Assembly (NCBI RefSeq): GCF_013694105.1
Contig: NZ_JACEFG010000002.1
Coordinates: forward strand, 372,001-436,000
Source of the DNA: Halobacillus locisalis
GTDB lineage: Bacteria > Bacillota > Bacilli > Bacillales > Halobacillaceae
DNA: 64,000 bases
Direction: 5' to 3'
Of the stretch, positions 1 through 8,356 are shown one piece after another. Below the pieces are notes generated by a model. That model had not been told where the DNA came from, did not search any database, and was given only the letters and a program-made list of their open reading frames with translations. Every line of letters starts with the position of its first letter. Position 1 is the first letter of the stretch. The position numbers and the translations under genes are program-made.

Positions 1-344
1 AAACCAATGACGATGCTCGTGTAATTGCAAAGAAAGTCGTAGGATCGAGTCTAGTGAAAACAGCGGTGTACGGTCATGATGCAAACTGGGGCCGGATTGT
101 TGGAGCTATTGGGCACAGTGAAGCACATGTGAATCCAGAAGCCTGCGATATTTACATCGAAGACCAACTCGTTTTTAGTGATGGGACGCCTTGTGCCTTT
201 TCAGAAGAGCAGGCAACAGAAGATATGAGCAATGATAAAGTGGTCATTGAAATCCGTCTGCACGAAGGGGACGGAGAAGGAACGGCTTGGGGGTGCGATT
301 TGACTTATGACTATGTCAAAATCAATGCCAGTTACCGAACATAA
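1..344 (+). CDS. argJ: ArgJ, C-terminal part (glutamate N-acetyltransferase / amino-acid acetyltransferase), cut by window start
   Basis: The reading frame is open from the left edge, so only about 113 C-terminal residues (the beta chain end) are present. The protein transfers acetyl between N-acetylornithine and glutamate in arginine synthesis. Diagnostic residues are AVYGHDANWGRI and the end of the family, DLTYDYVKINASYRT, with the stop at 342-344. It overlaps the start of argB by up to 38 bases, which indicates one operon and coupled translation. The family identity follows from the conserved C-terminus and from argB and argD downstream. Confidence 0.95.
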   Translation, partial: TNDDARVIAKKVVGSSLVKTAVYGHDANWGRIVGAIGHSEAHVNPEACDIYIEDQLVFSDGTPCAFSEEQATEDMSNDKVVIEIRLHEGDGEGTAWGCDLTYDYVKINASYRT

Positions 345-1122
345 GGACAAGCCTGTCGTCGTCATCAAATTAGGGGGGAGTATGCTGGACCAGCTCACCG
401 GTGATTTCTATGATAGTTTCAAGGAATTGATTGATCACTATCATTGCATCATCGTTCATGGAGGTGGACCAGCGATCTCAAGACTGCTGGATCGTTTACG
501 TATTGAAGGCGTTTTTTATGACGGCTTACGAAAAACGACGGCCGAAACGCTGGAAGTAGTCGAGATGACACTGGGCGGAACAGTAAATGGGCACATTACT
601 TCCAAACTATCAGAGCGGGGATTACTTCCTCTAGGTATAAAAGGTTCGGATGCGGGATTGTTGAAGGCGACCATCATCGACCAAGAACGTCTCGGTTATG
701 TCGGTGAAGTGAGTCATGTGCAGCCTGATGTCATCCATCATTGCCTTCAGGCAGGCTACACACCTGTCATAGCCCCTTTAGGAAAGACGGAAAGTGGGCA
801 GACGGTGAATATCAATGCGGATGTCTCCGCCGCTGCCATTGCCAAAGCGATAGGTGCGGAAAAACTATTATTTGTCACGGATGTACCCGGCATTCTAAGG
901 CAAGGAGAGTTGATCGAAGAGACGACGCCTGAAGAAATAGCGTCCTTGATTGAACGAGGGTGGATTTACGGTGGGATGATCCCCAAAGTACAATCCGCCA
1001 CTCAAGCGCTCTCAGAGCGTCTGGAAGAAGTCATGATTGTAAGTGGAGACAGGCCGCTGATCAAAGACCAGCAAATGGTTGGAACGACAATCCGGATGAA
1101 GCGAAAGGAAGGTGTGGAATGA
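307..1122 (+). CDS. argB: Acetylglutamate kinase
   Basis: Phosphorylates N-acetylglutamate, the second arginine step. The amino-acid kinase fold is seen from the N-terminal KLGGSML phosphate loop, the HGGGPAIS motif near residue 55, the NINADVSAA region and the C-terminal GGMIPKVQSA segment. Length of about 270 residues fits the family. Three in-frame ATGs compete for the start (307, 313, 325); the GGGGG at 289-293 fits 307 best. The start lies inside argJ, and the stop TGA overlaps the argD ATG in an ATGA, so translation is coupled on both sides. Confidence 0.95.
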   Translation: MTMSKSMPVTEHKDKPVVVIKLGGSMLDQLTGDFYDSFKELIDHYHCIIVHGGGPAISRLLDRLRIEGVFYDGLRKTTAETLEVVEMTLGGTVNGHITSKLSERGLLPLGIKGSDAGLLKATIIDQERLGYVGEVSHVQPDVIHHCLQAGYTPVIAPLGKTESGQTVNINADVSAAAIAKAIGAEKLLFVTDVPGILRQGELIEETTPEEIASLIERGWIYGGMIPKVQSATQALSERLEEVMIVSGDRPLIKDQQMVGTTIRMKRKEGVE

Positions 1123-2276
1123 GTTTATTCCCAACATACAACCGATTCCCGCTAACGATTGTATCCGGCTCCGGAACGAAGGTGCAGGACAATCAAGGGA
1201 AAGAGTATTTAGATTTTGTTTCAGGCATTGCGGTCTGTAACTTGGGCCATAGACCTCCTGAAGTACAGGCAGCCTTGCAGAAGCAATTAGACGAGGTGTG
1301 GCATGTTTCGAACTTGTATCAAATTCCGCAGCAAGAGAAAGCGGCGGAGTTGTTGACCGAAGCCACCAACTTAGACCATGTGTTTTTCTGCAATAGCGGA
1401 GCCGAAGCGAATGAAGCGGCGATTAAACTCGCCCGTAAACATACACAGAAAGAGAAAATCGTAACCTTCAAGCAATCCTTCCACGGGCGTACTTTTGCTA
1501 CCATGAGTGCGACAGGACAGGAAAAAATCCATGAAGGCTATGGCTCCTTGTTGCCGACTTTCGACTACCTTCCGTTTAACGACGTTGAGGCGGTCAATGG
1601 ACTAGAAGGAGACGATGTCGCCGCGATTATGGTCGAAGTGATCCAAGGAGAAGGTGGTGTCGTACCGGGAACAGAGGCTTTCCTTCAGTCCGTTGAACAG
1701 AAATGTAAGGAGCTTGGGGCCTTGCTGATCATTGATGAAGTACAAACAGGGATCGGGCGGACAGGCGCACCTTTTGCACACCAATTATTCGGCCTTGATC
1801 CGGATATCGTAACATCAGCGAAAGGACTCGGAAGCGGGTTTCCTGTCGGGGCTATGCTAGGTAAAGCCTCACTAGTCGACTCTTTCCAAGCAGGAGCTCA
1901 CGGTTCGACGTTTGGTGGTAATCCACTGGCATCTGCAGCCGTTTGTGCTACGGTAGAGACTATTTTTAACCCATCCTTTTTAGAAGAGGTCCAGGCTAAA
2001 GGGCAATTCTTTATGCAAAAACTGGAACAATCCGTTCTTCCACTGCCAATGGTCCGTGAGATACGTGGAAAAGGGTTGATGATAGGAATGCAGATTGATG
2101 GACAAGCGATTGATCTTGTTCATAGGTTAAGAGAACAGGGCTTACTGACTGTTGTCGCCGGTCCACACGTCCTTCGCCTATTGCCCCCTTTGACGGCAAG
2201 TTATGGGGAAATCGAGAAAGCCGTCGTGTTGATCGAACAAGTGCTGCAAGAACAAGAACGTCTCCAAAATGTATAA
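1119..2276 (+). CDS. argD: Acetylornithine aminotransferase
   Basis: PLP-dependent class-III aminotransferase that converts N-acetylglutamate semialdehyde to N-acetylornithine. Seen are the phosphate-binding CNSGAEANEAAIKLAR region, the LIIDEVQTGIGRTG motif holding the cofactor aspartate, and the Schiff-base lysine in TSAKGLGSGFP. Length is 385 residues from the ATG at 1119, normal for the family. That start is supported by AAGGAAGG at 1105-1112; an upstream in-frame start at 960 lies deep in argB and has no function. A hairpin terminator follows directly, so argD closes the first arginine transcription unit. Confidence 0.95.
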   Translation: MSLFPTYNRFPLTIVSGSGTKVQDNQGKEYLDFVSGIAVCNLGHRPPEVQAALQKQLDEVWHVSNLYQIPQQEKAAELLTEATNLDHVFFCNSGAEANEAAIKLARKHTQKEKIVTFKQSFHGRTFATMSATGQEKIHEGYGSLLPTFDYLPFNDVEAVNGLEGDDVAAIMVEVIQGEGGVVPGTEAFLQSVEQKCKELGALLIIDEVQTGIGRTGAPFAHQLFGLDPDIVTSAKGLGSGFPVGAMLGKASLVDSFQAGAHGSTFGGNPLASAAVCATVETIFNPSFLEEVQAKGQFFMQKLEQSVLPLPMVREIRGKGLMIGMQIDGQAIDLVHRLREQGLLTVVAGPHVLRLLPPLTASYGEIEKAVVLIEQVLQEQERLQNV

Positions 2277-2290
2277 AACGGTATAAATCT

Positions 2291-2330
2291 AAAGCGGGGA
2301 AAACTAATGTTTGTTTTCCACCGCTTTTTT
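2291..2330 (+). terminator. Rho-independent terminator after argD
   Basis: AAAGCGGGGAAAAC pairs with GTTTTCCACCGCTTT (one bulged base), followed by a T run. It separates argJBD from carAB-argF. Confidence 0.9.
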
Positions 2331-2340
2331 CTTTCAAAGC

Positions 2341-2378
2341 ATTGTATAAAAATTCATTATATATTATAATTATTCAAA
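2341..2378 (+). promoter_or_regulatory. Tandem ARG boxes (AhrC/ArgR operator) on the carA promoter
   Basis: Compared with the ARG box consensus TNTGNATWWWWATNCANA, bases 2341-2358 match all but the two outermost fixed positions and cover the -35 hexamer. A second, weaker box at 2361-2378 has a perfect right half (ATTCAAA) and covers the -10. They are separated by two bases, so their centres are 20 bp apart, the usual spacing for an arginine repressor hexamer. Arginine repression of carAB-argF is therefore expected. The repressor gene is not in the window. Confidence 0.75.
2342..2370 (+). promoter_or_regulatory. Sigma-A promoter of carA-carB-argF
   Basis: TTGTAT at 2342-2347, a 17-base spacer, and a perfect TATAAT at 2365-2370. 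It lies between the argD terminator and the carA GTG and is overlapped by two ARG boxes. Confidence 0.85.
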
Positions 2379-2396
2379 CATTGAGGTGGTGGTAGA

Positions 2397-3461
2397 GTGA
2401 AAGGTTATCTTTTATTACAAGATGGTCAATGGTTCGAAGGAGAAGCTTCCGAACAGTGGAAAACTCCGGCACAAGGTGAAATTGTCTTTTTTACAGGGAT
2501 GACAGGATACCAAGAAGTATTGACGGATCCTTCCTATAAAGATCAAATTGTCGTGTTCACGTATCCGCTGATCGGGAATTACGGAGTGAATGAAAGAGAT
2601 TCAGAGAGTAGTAATATCCAAGTGAGTGGCGTCGTGATGTTCCATTGTGCCGATGCGGCCTCTCATTATGAATCGACAAGTTCACTCGGTGCGTATTTAG
2701 AGAAAAACGGGGTTCCGTTTTTGACGGGAGTGGACACAAGACAAATCACCAAGACGATTCGAACGGACGGTTCAAAGCAAGCACTGCTTACACAACAGAA
2801 AACAGGCGTTTTGCAAACGAGTGATAAGAAGCAGATCTTTGAGACGCAGTCTGAGCAGATCGCAACGTTCGGTGAAGGGTCTATGCATATTTTACTTATA
2901 GACTTCGGTTGGAAGAAATCGATTGTCAGTTCCTTGATTGCACGAGGGATGAAAGTGACGGTCGTTCCTTTTACCAAGGTAGACCAAGTGTCGAAGCAAT
3001 CGTTTGATGGGGTTGTGTTATCGAATGGACCTGGGGACCCGAAAGATTCGCTCTCTTTACTTCCAGAACTGAAAAAACAAATCGAGTCGAGTCCGACTTT
3101 CGGAATTTGCATGGGGCATCAAGTGATTGCGCTCGCTTTCGGGGCAAACACGAAGAAACTGCCGTTCGGTCATCGTGGGGCGAACCATCCGGTGAAAGAT
3201 AGGCAGACGGGAAAAGTGTTCATGTCTTCGCAAAATCACAGTTATGTCGTTGACGAGACAAGTCTTGAACAGACGCCGCTTGAAACGCGTTTCTATAACG
3301 TGAATGATGGTTCCGTGGAAGGTTTGACACATAAGGATAAGCCGGTTTTATCTGTCCAGTTTCATCCTGAAGCACACCCGGGACCAGCGGATGCAGAATG
3401 GTTGTTTGATGAATTTTTAACGATAGTACGTAATAAGAAAGGAGAGAAGGTTTATGTCTAA
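2397..3461 (+). CDS. carA: Carbamoyl-phosphate synthase small subunit, arginine-specific
   Basis: Glutaminase subunit that supplies ammonia to CarB for carbamoyl phosphate. The N-terminal CPSase domain (about residues 1-125) is followed by a class-I glutamine amidotransferase with the nucleophile cysteine in FGICMGHQ and the His-Glu pair in VQFHPEAHPG. It starts with GTG at 2397 behind GAGGTGGTGG. It ends eight bases inside carB. Placement with argF and an ARG-box promoter indicates the arginine-dedicated synthase rather than the pyrimidine one. Confidence 0.95.
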   Translation: MKGYLLLQDGQWFEGEASEQWKTPAQGEIVFFTGMTGYQEVLTDPSYKDQIVVFTYPLIGNYGVNERDSESSNIQVSGVVMFHCADAASHYESTSSLGAYLEKNGVPFLTGVDTRQITKTIRTDGSKQALLTQQKTGVLQTSDKKQIFETQSEQIATFGEGSMHILLIDFGWKKSIVSSLIARGMKVTVVPFTKVDQVSKQSFDGVVLSNGPGDPKDSLSLLPELKKQIESSPTFGICMGHQVIALAFGANTKKLPFGHRGANHPVKDRQTGKVFMSSQNHSYVVDETSLEQTPLETRFYNVNDGSVEGLTHKDKPVLSVQFHPEAHPGPADAEWLFDEFLTIVRNKKGEKVYV

Positions 3462-6400
3462 GACGGTGCTCGTCATTGGGTCCGGTCCGATTGTCATCGG
3501 GCAAGCGGCTGAGTTCGATTATTCTGGTACACAAGGGTGTTTGGCGGTTCGAGAGGAAGGTTACAAGGCGGTTCTCGTTAATCCGAACCCTGCGACGATC
3601 ATGACCGATTACACCATTGCTGATGCCGTCTATTGTGAACCTTTAACCGTTCAAAGCATCATCGCCATAATCGAGAAAGAAAAGCCGGATGCGCTCCTTG
3701 CCGGTCTAGGCGGTCAAACCGCTCTGAACTTAGCCGTCGAATTAGAGAAAGAAGGCGTGTTGGAGCGTTACCAAGTAGAATTACTGGGTACGAGTGTCGC
3801 CTCGATTCAACAAGGGGAAGACCGTGAATTATTCCGTGAATTGATGGAGTCGCTCGGTCAACCGATCTCCGAAAGTCAGGTGGTTTCTAAAGTAGAGGAA
3901 GCCATCGAATTTGCCACTAAGGTAGGGTTTCCAGTCATTAGTCGTCCTGCTTATACGTTAGGGGGACGTGGTGGCGGAATTGCGAGCGATCCGGAAAGTC
4001 TTAAAGAACTGATTGAAAATGGGCTTAAAGCGAGTCCGATTCAACAAGTCATCATGGAGAAAAGCATTGCCGGTTTTAAAGAAGTGGAGTACGAAATCAT
4101 GCGTGACCAAAATGGAACGTGTATTTCTGTTTGCAACATGGAGAACTTTGATCCTGTGGGAGTACATACAGGGGACTCGATCGTGGTCGCTCCGTCTCAA
4201 ACACTGACAGACACAGAGTATCAAATGCTGCGAACGGCTGCGTGCACCATCGTTTCTGCACTGGATGTGATTGGTGGCTGTAACGTGCAATTTGCGCTGG
4301 ATCCTTATAGCAAAGATTACTATGTCATTGAAGTGAATCCGCGAGTCAGTCGTTCATCTGCATTAGCTTCTAAGGCAACCGGTTACCCGATCGCCAAGAT
4401 GGCAACAAAAATCGCGCTCGGTTATCCGCTTGATGAATTGATAAATCCGTTGACGGGAGATACCTATGCCAGTTTCGAACCAGCACTCGATTACGTTGTC
4501 GTCAAATTCCCGCGTTGGCCATTTGATAAATTCCCAGAAGCGGACCGTACACTCGGGACAAAAATGAAAGCAACAGGCGAAGTGATGGCGATCGATCGTA
4601 CGCTGGAAGCCGCTTTCCAAAAAGCGATCCAGTCGATTGATACAGCCGTTCCTTTTATAGAAGATATCGAAAAAGAAATGACGGCTCCCACTGACCTGAG
4701 GTTCTTTGCCATTTTACAAGCGATGAGACTGCAGGCTTCGGTCGATTGGATTCATGAAAAAACGCAGATCGATCGCTTTTTCTTGCAATCTCTAAAGCAA
4801 ATGGTCGACCTCGAATCCAAGTTGCAGGCGCATACAATTTCCAGCTTGCCTCATTCATTGTTAAAAACGGCGAAATGGTTTGGATTCTCTGATCAGCAAA
4901 TTGCCCAGCATACGAAAGCATCTGAAGCAGAAGTGCGTGGATTAAGGGAACGTTCCCATATTGTGCCGAGCTACAAGATGGTTGATACGTGTGCTGCCGA
5001 GTTTGAAGCACAAACGAATTATGTCTACCGCACGTATGCAGGCGTGAATGAGATTGAACCACTGCAAGCCGAGAAGAAAGCGCTCATCATTGGATCAGGG
5101 CCGATTCGGATCGGGCAGGGTGTGGAGTTTGATTATAGTGCTGTCAAAGCAATCGATAGCTTGAAAGCGCTCGGTTGGACGACGATTATGCTGAATAATA
5201 ACCCTGAAACGGTGAGTACGGATTATGAGACGGCTGATCGCCTTTATTTCGAACCGATTACTACAGAAGTCATAGCCGGTATTGTGGAGCATGAAAGTGT
5301 AGATCTCGTCTTTACGGCCTTTGGTGGTCAGACGGCCATCAATTTAGCGGAAGACTTGGAGCATGCTGGTCTACCGGTTGCGGGAGTAAGTACAGATGTG
5401 CTGGACGCTTTAGAAGATCGTGACCGTTTTTATGAAGCGCTCGATCAGCTTCAAGTTCCGCGTGTCGCAGGACAGACGTGTTACAGCCAGCAGGAAGCCC
5501 TTCAAGTTGCAGATCAGTATGAGTACCCTTTACTTTGTCGTCCGTCCTATGTAATTGGCGGACAGGGCATAATGAAAGTCCAAAATAAACAAGAGTTGAA
5601 GGAAGCCCTTGCTAAGACGAATAAACGTCATTACCCGGTTATTCTGGATCCATTTGTCGTTGGAAAAGAAATCGAAATCGACCTTGTCGGTGATGGAAAA
5701 GATGTGTTCATTCCAGGGATGATGGAACATATCGAGCCGGCCGGTGTTCACTCAGGTGATAGCATGTCCGTCTTTCCAGCTTCATTACCGCAAGCGATTA
5801 AAGAAAAGGTAAGGCACTATAGTCAACAAATCGTCGAGTACTTTACGTATAAAGGAATCATGAATATTCAATTTTTGTGGCAGGAGGAAGAGGTATTTGT
5901 CCTTGAAGTGAACCCTCGTGCCAGTCGTACCGTGCCGATTGTCAGTAAAGTATCCGGTCATTCATTGGTCGATCTAGCGGTTCGCGTGATGGCGGATAGC
6001 CAAGATGTAAAGCAGATTCCATTTGTCGAGATGCCTTATGTCGCCGTGAAATATCCATTGTTTTCTTCTCATGCGATGCCGGAACTTGACCATATCCTAG
6101 GTGCGAATATGAAATCTACGGGAGAAGGCATGTGCTTAGGGCACTCTGTAGGTGAGGCTTTGGCGAAAGTATTCTCTCATCTGCCAGACCTACGTCAAGA
6201 ACCGGAAGCTTGCTTCATCGACTCTGATGATGTAGATGAGTCACTGGCCACTTCCCTGTCATTTGATGAATGGGTTCAAACGAAAGAAGCCGCTGTCTAC
6301 GTAAATGACAAGTCAGGGGAAGTCGCAAAAGGAAGAAGAATTCAGGCTTTAAAATATGGAATATCTGTATTTAGCGAACCTTCTACATTCAAGGCTTATG

Positions 6401-6474
6401 TTGATTCATTCCCTTACAAAAACACAGAGCCGATTGCGTTACCGAAAATGAACCAAGGAGTGCAAAGTATATGA
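3454..6474 (+). CDS. carB: Carbamoyl-phosphate synthase large subunit, arginine-specific
   Basis: Makes carbamoyl phosphate from bicarbonate, ammonia and two ATP. Two ATP-grasp halves are visible: residues 1 to about 400 and about 545 to 920, each starting with a GSGPI(V/R)IGQ nucleotide loop. The C-terminal allosteric MGS-like domain is short: 1006 residues in total against about 1070 for the pyrimidine enzymes, and close to the shorter arginine-specific CarB of Bacillus. That fits an enzyme controlled by arginine through transcription instead of by UMP. It overlaps carA by 8 bases and argF by 4. RBS GGAGAGAAGG. Confidence 0.95.
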   Translation: MSKTVLVIGSGPIVIGQAAEFDYSGTQGCLAVREEGYKAVLVNPNPATIMTDYTIADAVYCEPLTVQSIIAIIEKEKPDALLAGLGGQTALNLAVELEKEGVLERYQVELLGTSVASIQQGEDRELFRELMESLGQPISESQVVSKVEEAIEFATKVGFPVISRPAYTLGGRGGGIASDPESLKELIENGLKASPIQQVIMEKSIAGFKEVEYEIMRDQNGTCISVCNMENFDPVGVHTGDSIVVAPSQTLTDTEYQMLRTAACTIVSALDVIGGCNVQFALDPYSKDYYVIEVNPRVSRSSALASKATGYPIAKMATKIALGYPLDELINPLTGDTYASFEPALDYVVVKFPRWPFDKFPEADRTLGTKMKATGEVMAIDRTLEAAFQKAIQSIDTAVPFIEDIEKEMTAPTDLRFFAILQAMRLQASVDWIHEKTQIDRFFLQSLKQMVDLESKLQAHTISSLPHSLLKTAKWFGFSDQQIAQHTKASEAEVRGLRERSHIVPSYKMVDTCAAEFEAQTNYVYRTYAGVNEIEPLQAEKKALIIGSGPIRIGQGVEFDYSAVKAIDSLKALGWTTIMLNNNPETVSTDYETADRLYFEPITTEVIAGIVEHESVDLVFTAFGGQTAINLAEDLEHAGLPVAGVSTDVLDALEDRDRFYEALDQLQVPRVAGQTCYSQQEALQVADQYEYPLLCRPSYVIGGQGIMKVQNKQELKEALAKTNKRHYPVILDPFVVGKEIEIDLVGDGKDVFIPGMMEHIEPAGVHSGDSMSVFPASLPQAIKEKVRHYSQQIVEYFTYKGIMNIQFLWQEEEVFVLEVNPRASRTVPIVSKVSGHSLVDLAVRVMADSQDVKQIPFVEMPYVAVKYPLFSSHAMPELDHILGANMKSTGEGMCLGHSVGEALAKVFSHLPDLRQEPEACFIDSDDVDESLATSLSFDEWVQTKEAAVYVNDKSGEVAKGRRIQALKYGISVFSEPSTFKAYVDSFPYKNTEPIALPKMNQGVQSI

Positions 6475-7424
6475 ATTTGATGGAACAAATGGCATCGACC
6501 ACAAACTTCAAAGGACGTAACTTACTTCATTGGCTGGATTATTCCCAAGCCGAAGTTTCGGAACTGTTAGCTCAAGCCCAATATGTGAAAGAGAACCCCC
6601 ATTCTAAAGTGTTGAGCGGCAAGACTCTTGGGATGATTTTCGAAAAATCTTCAACGCGTACACGTGTCTCATTCGAAGTCGGCATGGTGCAAATGGGCGG
6701 ACATGCGTTGTATTTGAATACAGACGACATTCAAGTCGGTCGAGGAGAATCATTAGCGGATACAGCCAAAGTGCTTTCAGGCTATGTGGATGCCATCATG
6801 TATCGTACGACATCCCACCAGAAGTTAGAGGAGTTAGCCGAACATGCAACCATACCCGTCATTAATGGACTGTGCGATGTGTATCACCCCTGCCAGGCGT
6901 TAGCCGATATTTTCACGATGCTTGAGTGGAAGGGGCGTCTATGTGGACTCAAGGTCGTCTACATCGGCGATGGAAATAACGTCGCGCACTCTTTGATGAT
7001 TTTGAGTGCGATGATGGGGATGGAAGTCGTCGTCGTGACGCCAGAAGGCTATGAACCAGATTCAGATGTCGTTGCCCAGTCGCAAGCTGTTGCTGAGAAG
7101 TATCAAGGGTCTGTAACGATTTCCCACGATCCTGAAGAAGCCGTTTCAGGAGCGGATGTCATTTACACAGATGTATGGGCATCCATGGGGCAAGAAGAGG
7201 AACAAGAGACGAGAATGAAGGATTTCCAAGGATACCAAGTCAATCAATCTCTTTTGGAAAAAGCAAAGCAGGACGTCCTGTTTCTCCATTGCCTTCCCGC
7301 TCATAGAGAAGAAGAGGTGACAGCGGAAGTCATAGACGGTCCTCATTCAGCTGTTTTCCAGCAAGCGGAAAATCGTATGCATGTCCAGAAGGCGGTATTA
7401 CAGGCTTTGATCGGGTACCGTTAA
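6471..7424 (+). CDS. argF: Ornithine carbamoyltransferase
   Basis: Joins carbamoyl phosphate and ornithine to citrulline. Seen are the carbamoyl-phosphate loop EKSSTRTRVSFE, the HPCQALADIFT motif and the ornithine-side HCLPAHREEEVT motif with its catalytic cysteine. Length of 317 residues is typical. The ATG overlaps the carB stop as ATGA, with AAGGAG upstream. Channelling from CarB to ArgF by operon proximity is an inference. The downstream 175 bases carry no clear terminator. Confidence 0.95.
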   Translation: MNLMEQMASTTNFKGRNLLHWLDYSQAEVSELLAQAQYVKENPHSKVLSGKTLGMIFEKSSTRTRVSFEVGMVQMGGHALYLNTDDIQVGRGESLADTAKVLSGYVDAIMYRTTSHQKLEELAEHATIPVINGLCDVYHPCQALADIFTMLEWKGRLCGLKVVYIGDGNNVAHSLMILSAMMGMEVVVVTPEGYEPDSDVVAQSQAVAEKYQGSVTISHDPEEAVSGADVIYTDVWASMGQEEEQETRMKDFQGYQVNQSLLEKAKQDVLFLHCLPAHREEEVTAEVIDGPHSAVFQQAENRMHVQKAVLQALIGYR

Positions 7425-7599
7425 AAAAAGTAGCATAAACGTTAGGGAGCGTGAAGTAGGATAGTAGGGATGCTTGCTCTGAAAAAGAATATCGAACGCC
7501 TTCTTATTTTGTCGAAGGAGTAAAAAAGACAAGGGATCTGTCAATTGGTGTGGAAATGGTTAGGGAGAGCTGAACAAATAATAAAGGAGTGGCCCTTAC
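7425..7599. other. Intergenic region argF to GyrI-like gene
   Basis: 175 bases without a gene. No convincing hairpin terminator or promoter was recognised apart from the AAAGGAG ribosome binding site before 7600. Confidence 0.5.
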
Positions 7600-8088
7600 A
7601 TGAGTGAACAAATCTCAACGGCTGTCCAACCGGAGGTCGTCAAGAAATCGAACTTCAAAGTCGTCGGTACGTACTGCCAAACGATGATGGATGAGAGGCA
7701 TGTGAAGATTCCAAGGCTGATGGAGAAATTTCATACATCCAAGCTTCATAAGGTGAAGAATCGGATTCATTCCCCTCGTTCGATCGGAATGTTCGTCGAT
7801 CCTCCCAACTGGAATGAAGAAACCGACACGTTTTATTGGATGGCTGCTGTTGAAGTGGATAGCTATGAGAAGGTCCCGCCCGATATGATTACGAAAACGA
7901 TCCCATCCCACGACTATGCCGTGTTGGATTATGATCCCGATGTCCATGATTTCAATCCCTATCCTTACTTATTCGAGTGGATTCAGGAGAAAGGATATGA
8001 GCTGATTGAAGGGTTCGGATTCGAGGTGTACCACCCTTACACAGGCGCGAACACGAAATATACGCTGTATTTACCGATTAAGAAATGA
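7600..8088 (+). CDS. GyrI-like small-molecule-binding domain protein
   Basis: A 162-residue stand-alone protein of the GyrI/AraC effector-binding fold. This domain binds small molecules in regulators such as BmrR and forms the gyrase-inhibitor-like proteins. The pattern of the fold is seen in the N-terminal FKVVGTYCQTMM strand, the SPRSIGMFVDPPNWNEE turn, the DYAVLDYDPD strand and the C-terminal GFGFEVYHPY. There is no DNA-binding domain, so any regulatory role would be indirect. The start is ATG 7600 behind AAAGGAG. It is followed by a perfect terminator and looks monocistronic. Ligand unknown. Confidence 0.75.
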   Translation: MSEQISTAVQPEVVKKSNFKVVGTYCQTMMDERHVKIPRLMEKFHTSKLHKVKNRIHSPRSIGMFVDPPNWNEETDTFYWMAAVEVDSYEKVPPDMITKTIPSHDYAVLDYDPDVHDFNPYPYLFEWIQEKGYELIEGFGFEVYHPYTGANTKYTLYLPIKK

Positions 8089-8096
8089 TGCTACAG

Positions 8097-8128
8097 AAAA
8101 ACGTCCGGACTCTCTCCCGGACGTTTTT
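8097..8128 (+). terminator. Rho-independent terminator
   Basis: Perfect 12-bp stem AAAAACGTCCGG / CCGGACGTTTTT with an 8-base loop, directly after the GyrI-like gene. Its symmetric A/T ends would let it work in both directions. Confidence 0.92.
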
Positions 8129-8170
8129 CTTTGTTTACGTTTCGCTCATGCTCAAAAAGGAAGATACTAT

Positions 8171-8344
8171 TCCGGACATTTATCCGAGCAATTCGGACGA
8201 GAGGTGCACGATATCGGACAACTATTCGGTTAATCCGGACAAGAGACTTACTATTTCGGACATTCACTTCCGATTCGGACAAATGATGCACGATATCGGA
8301 CAACTGCTCGGACTATTCGGACAAAGGCCACGCTTTTCCGGACA
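8171..8344. repeat. Cluster of CGGAC(A) words, intergenic
   Basis: About ten copies of CGGAC, mostly written (A/T)TCGGACA or TCCGGACA, lie on the + strand at irregular spacing of 10-30 bases. A 19-base word, TGCACGATATCGGACAACT, is present twice without mismatch, at 8205-8223 and 8287-8305. Translated frames across it give low-complexity peptides with no start signal, so it is not a gene. Spacing is too irregular for CRISPR. Function unknown. Confidence 0.8.
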
Positions 8345-8356
8345 CCCACGCTATAT

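Noticed and set aside
960-1118. N-terminal extension of argD from an upstream ATG
   Set aside because: It would lie in argB; the ATG at 1119 has AAGGAAGG and starts at the usual family N-terminus.
4655-5062. 135-codon open frame opposite carB, and similar ones opposite other long genes
   Set aside because: Antisense shadow of a well-conserved gene; no ribosome site, no recognisable protein.
8171-8344. CRISPR array
   Set aside because: Repeats are 5-9 bases at irregular spacing, and no cas gene is present. The Cas4-like nuclease at 35795 is a stand-alone RecB-type protein.
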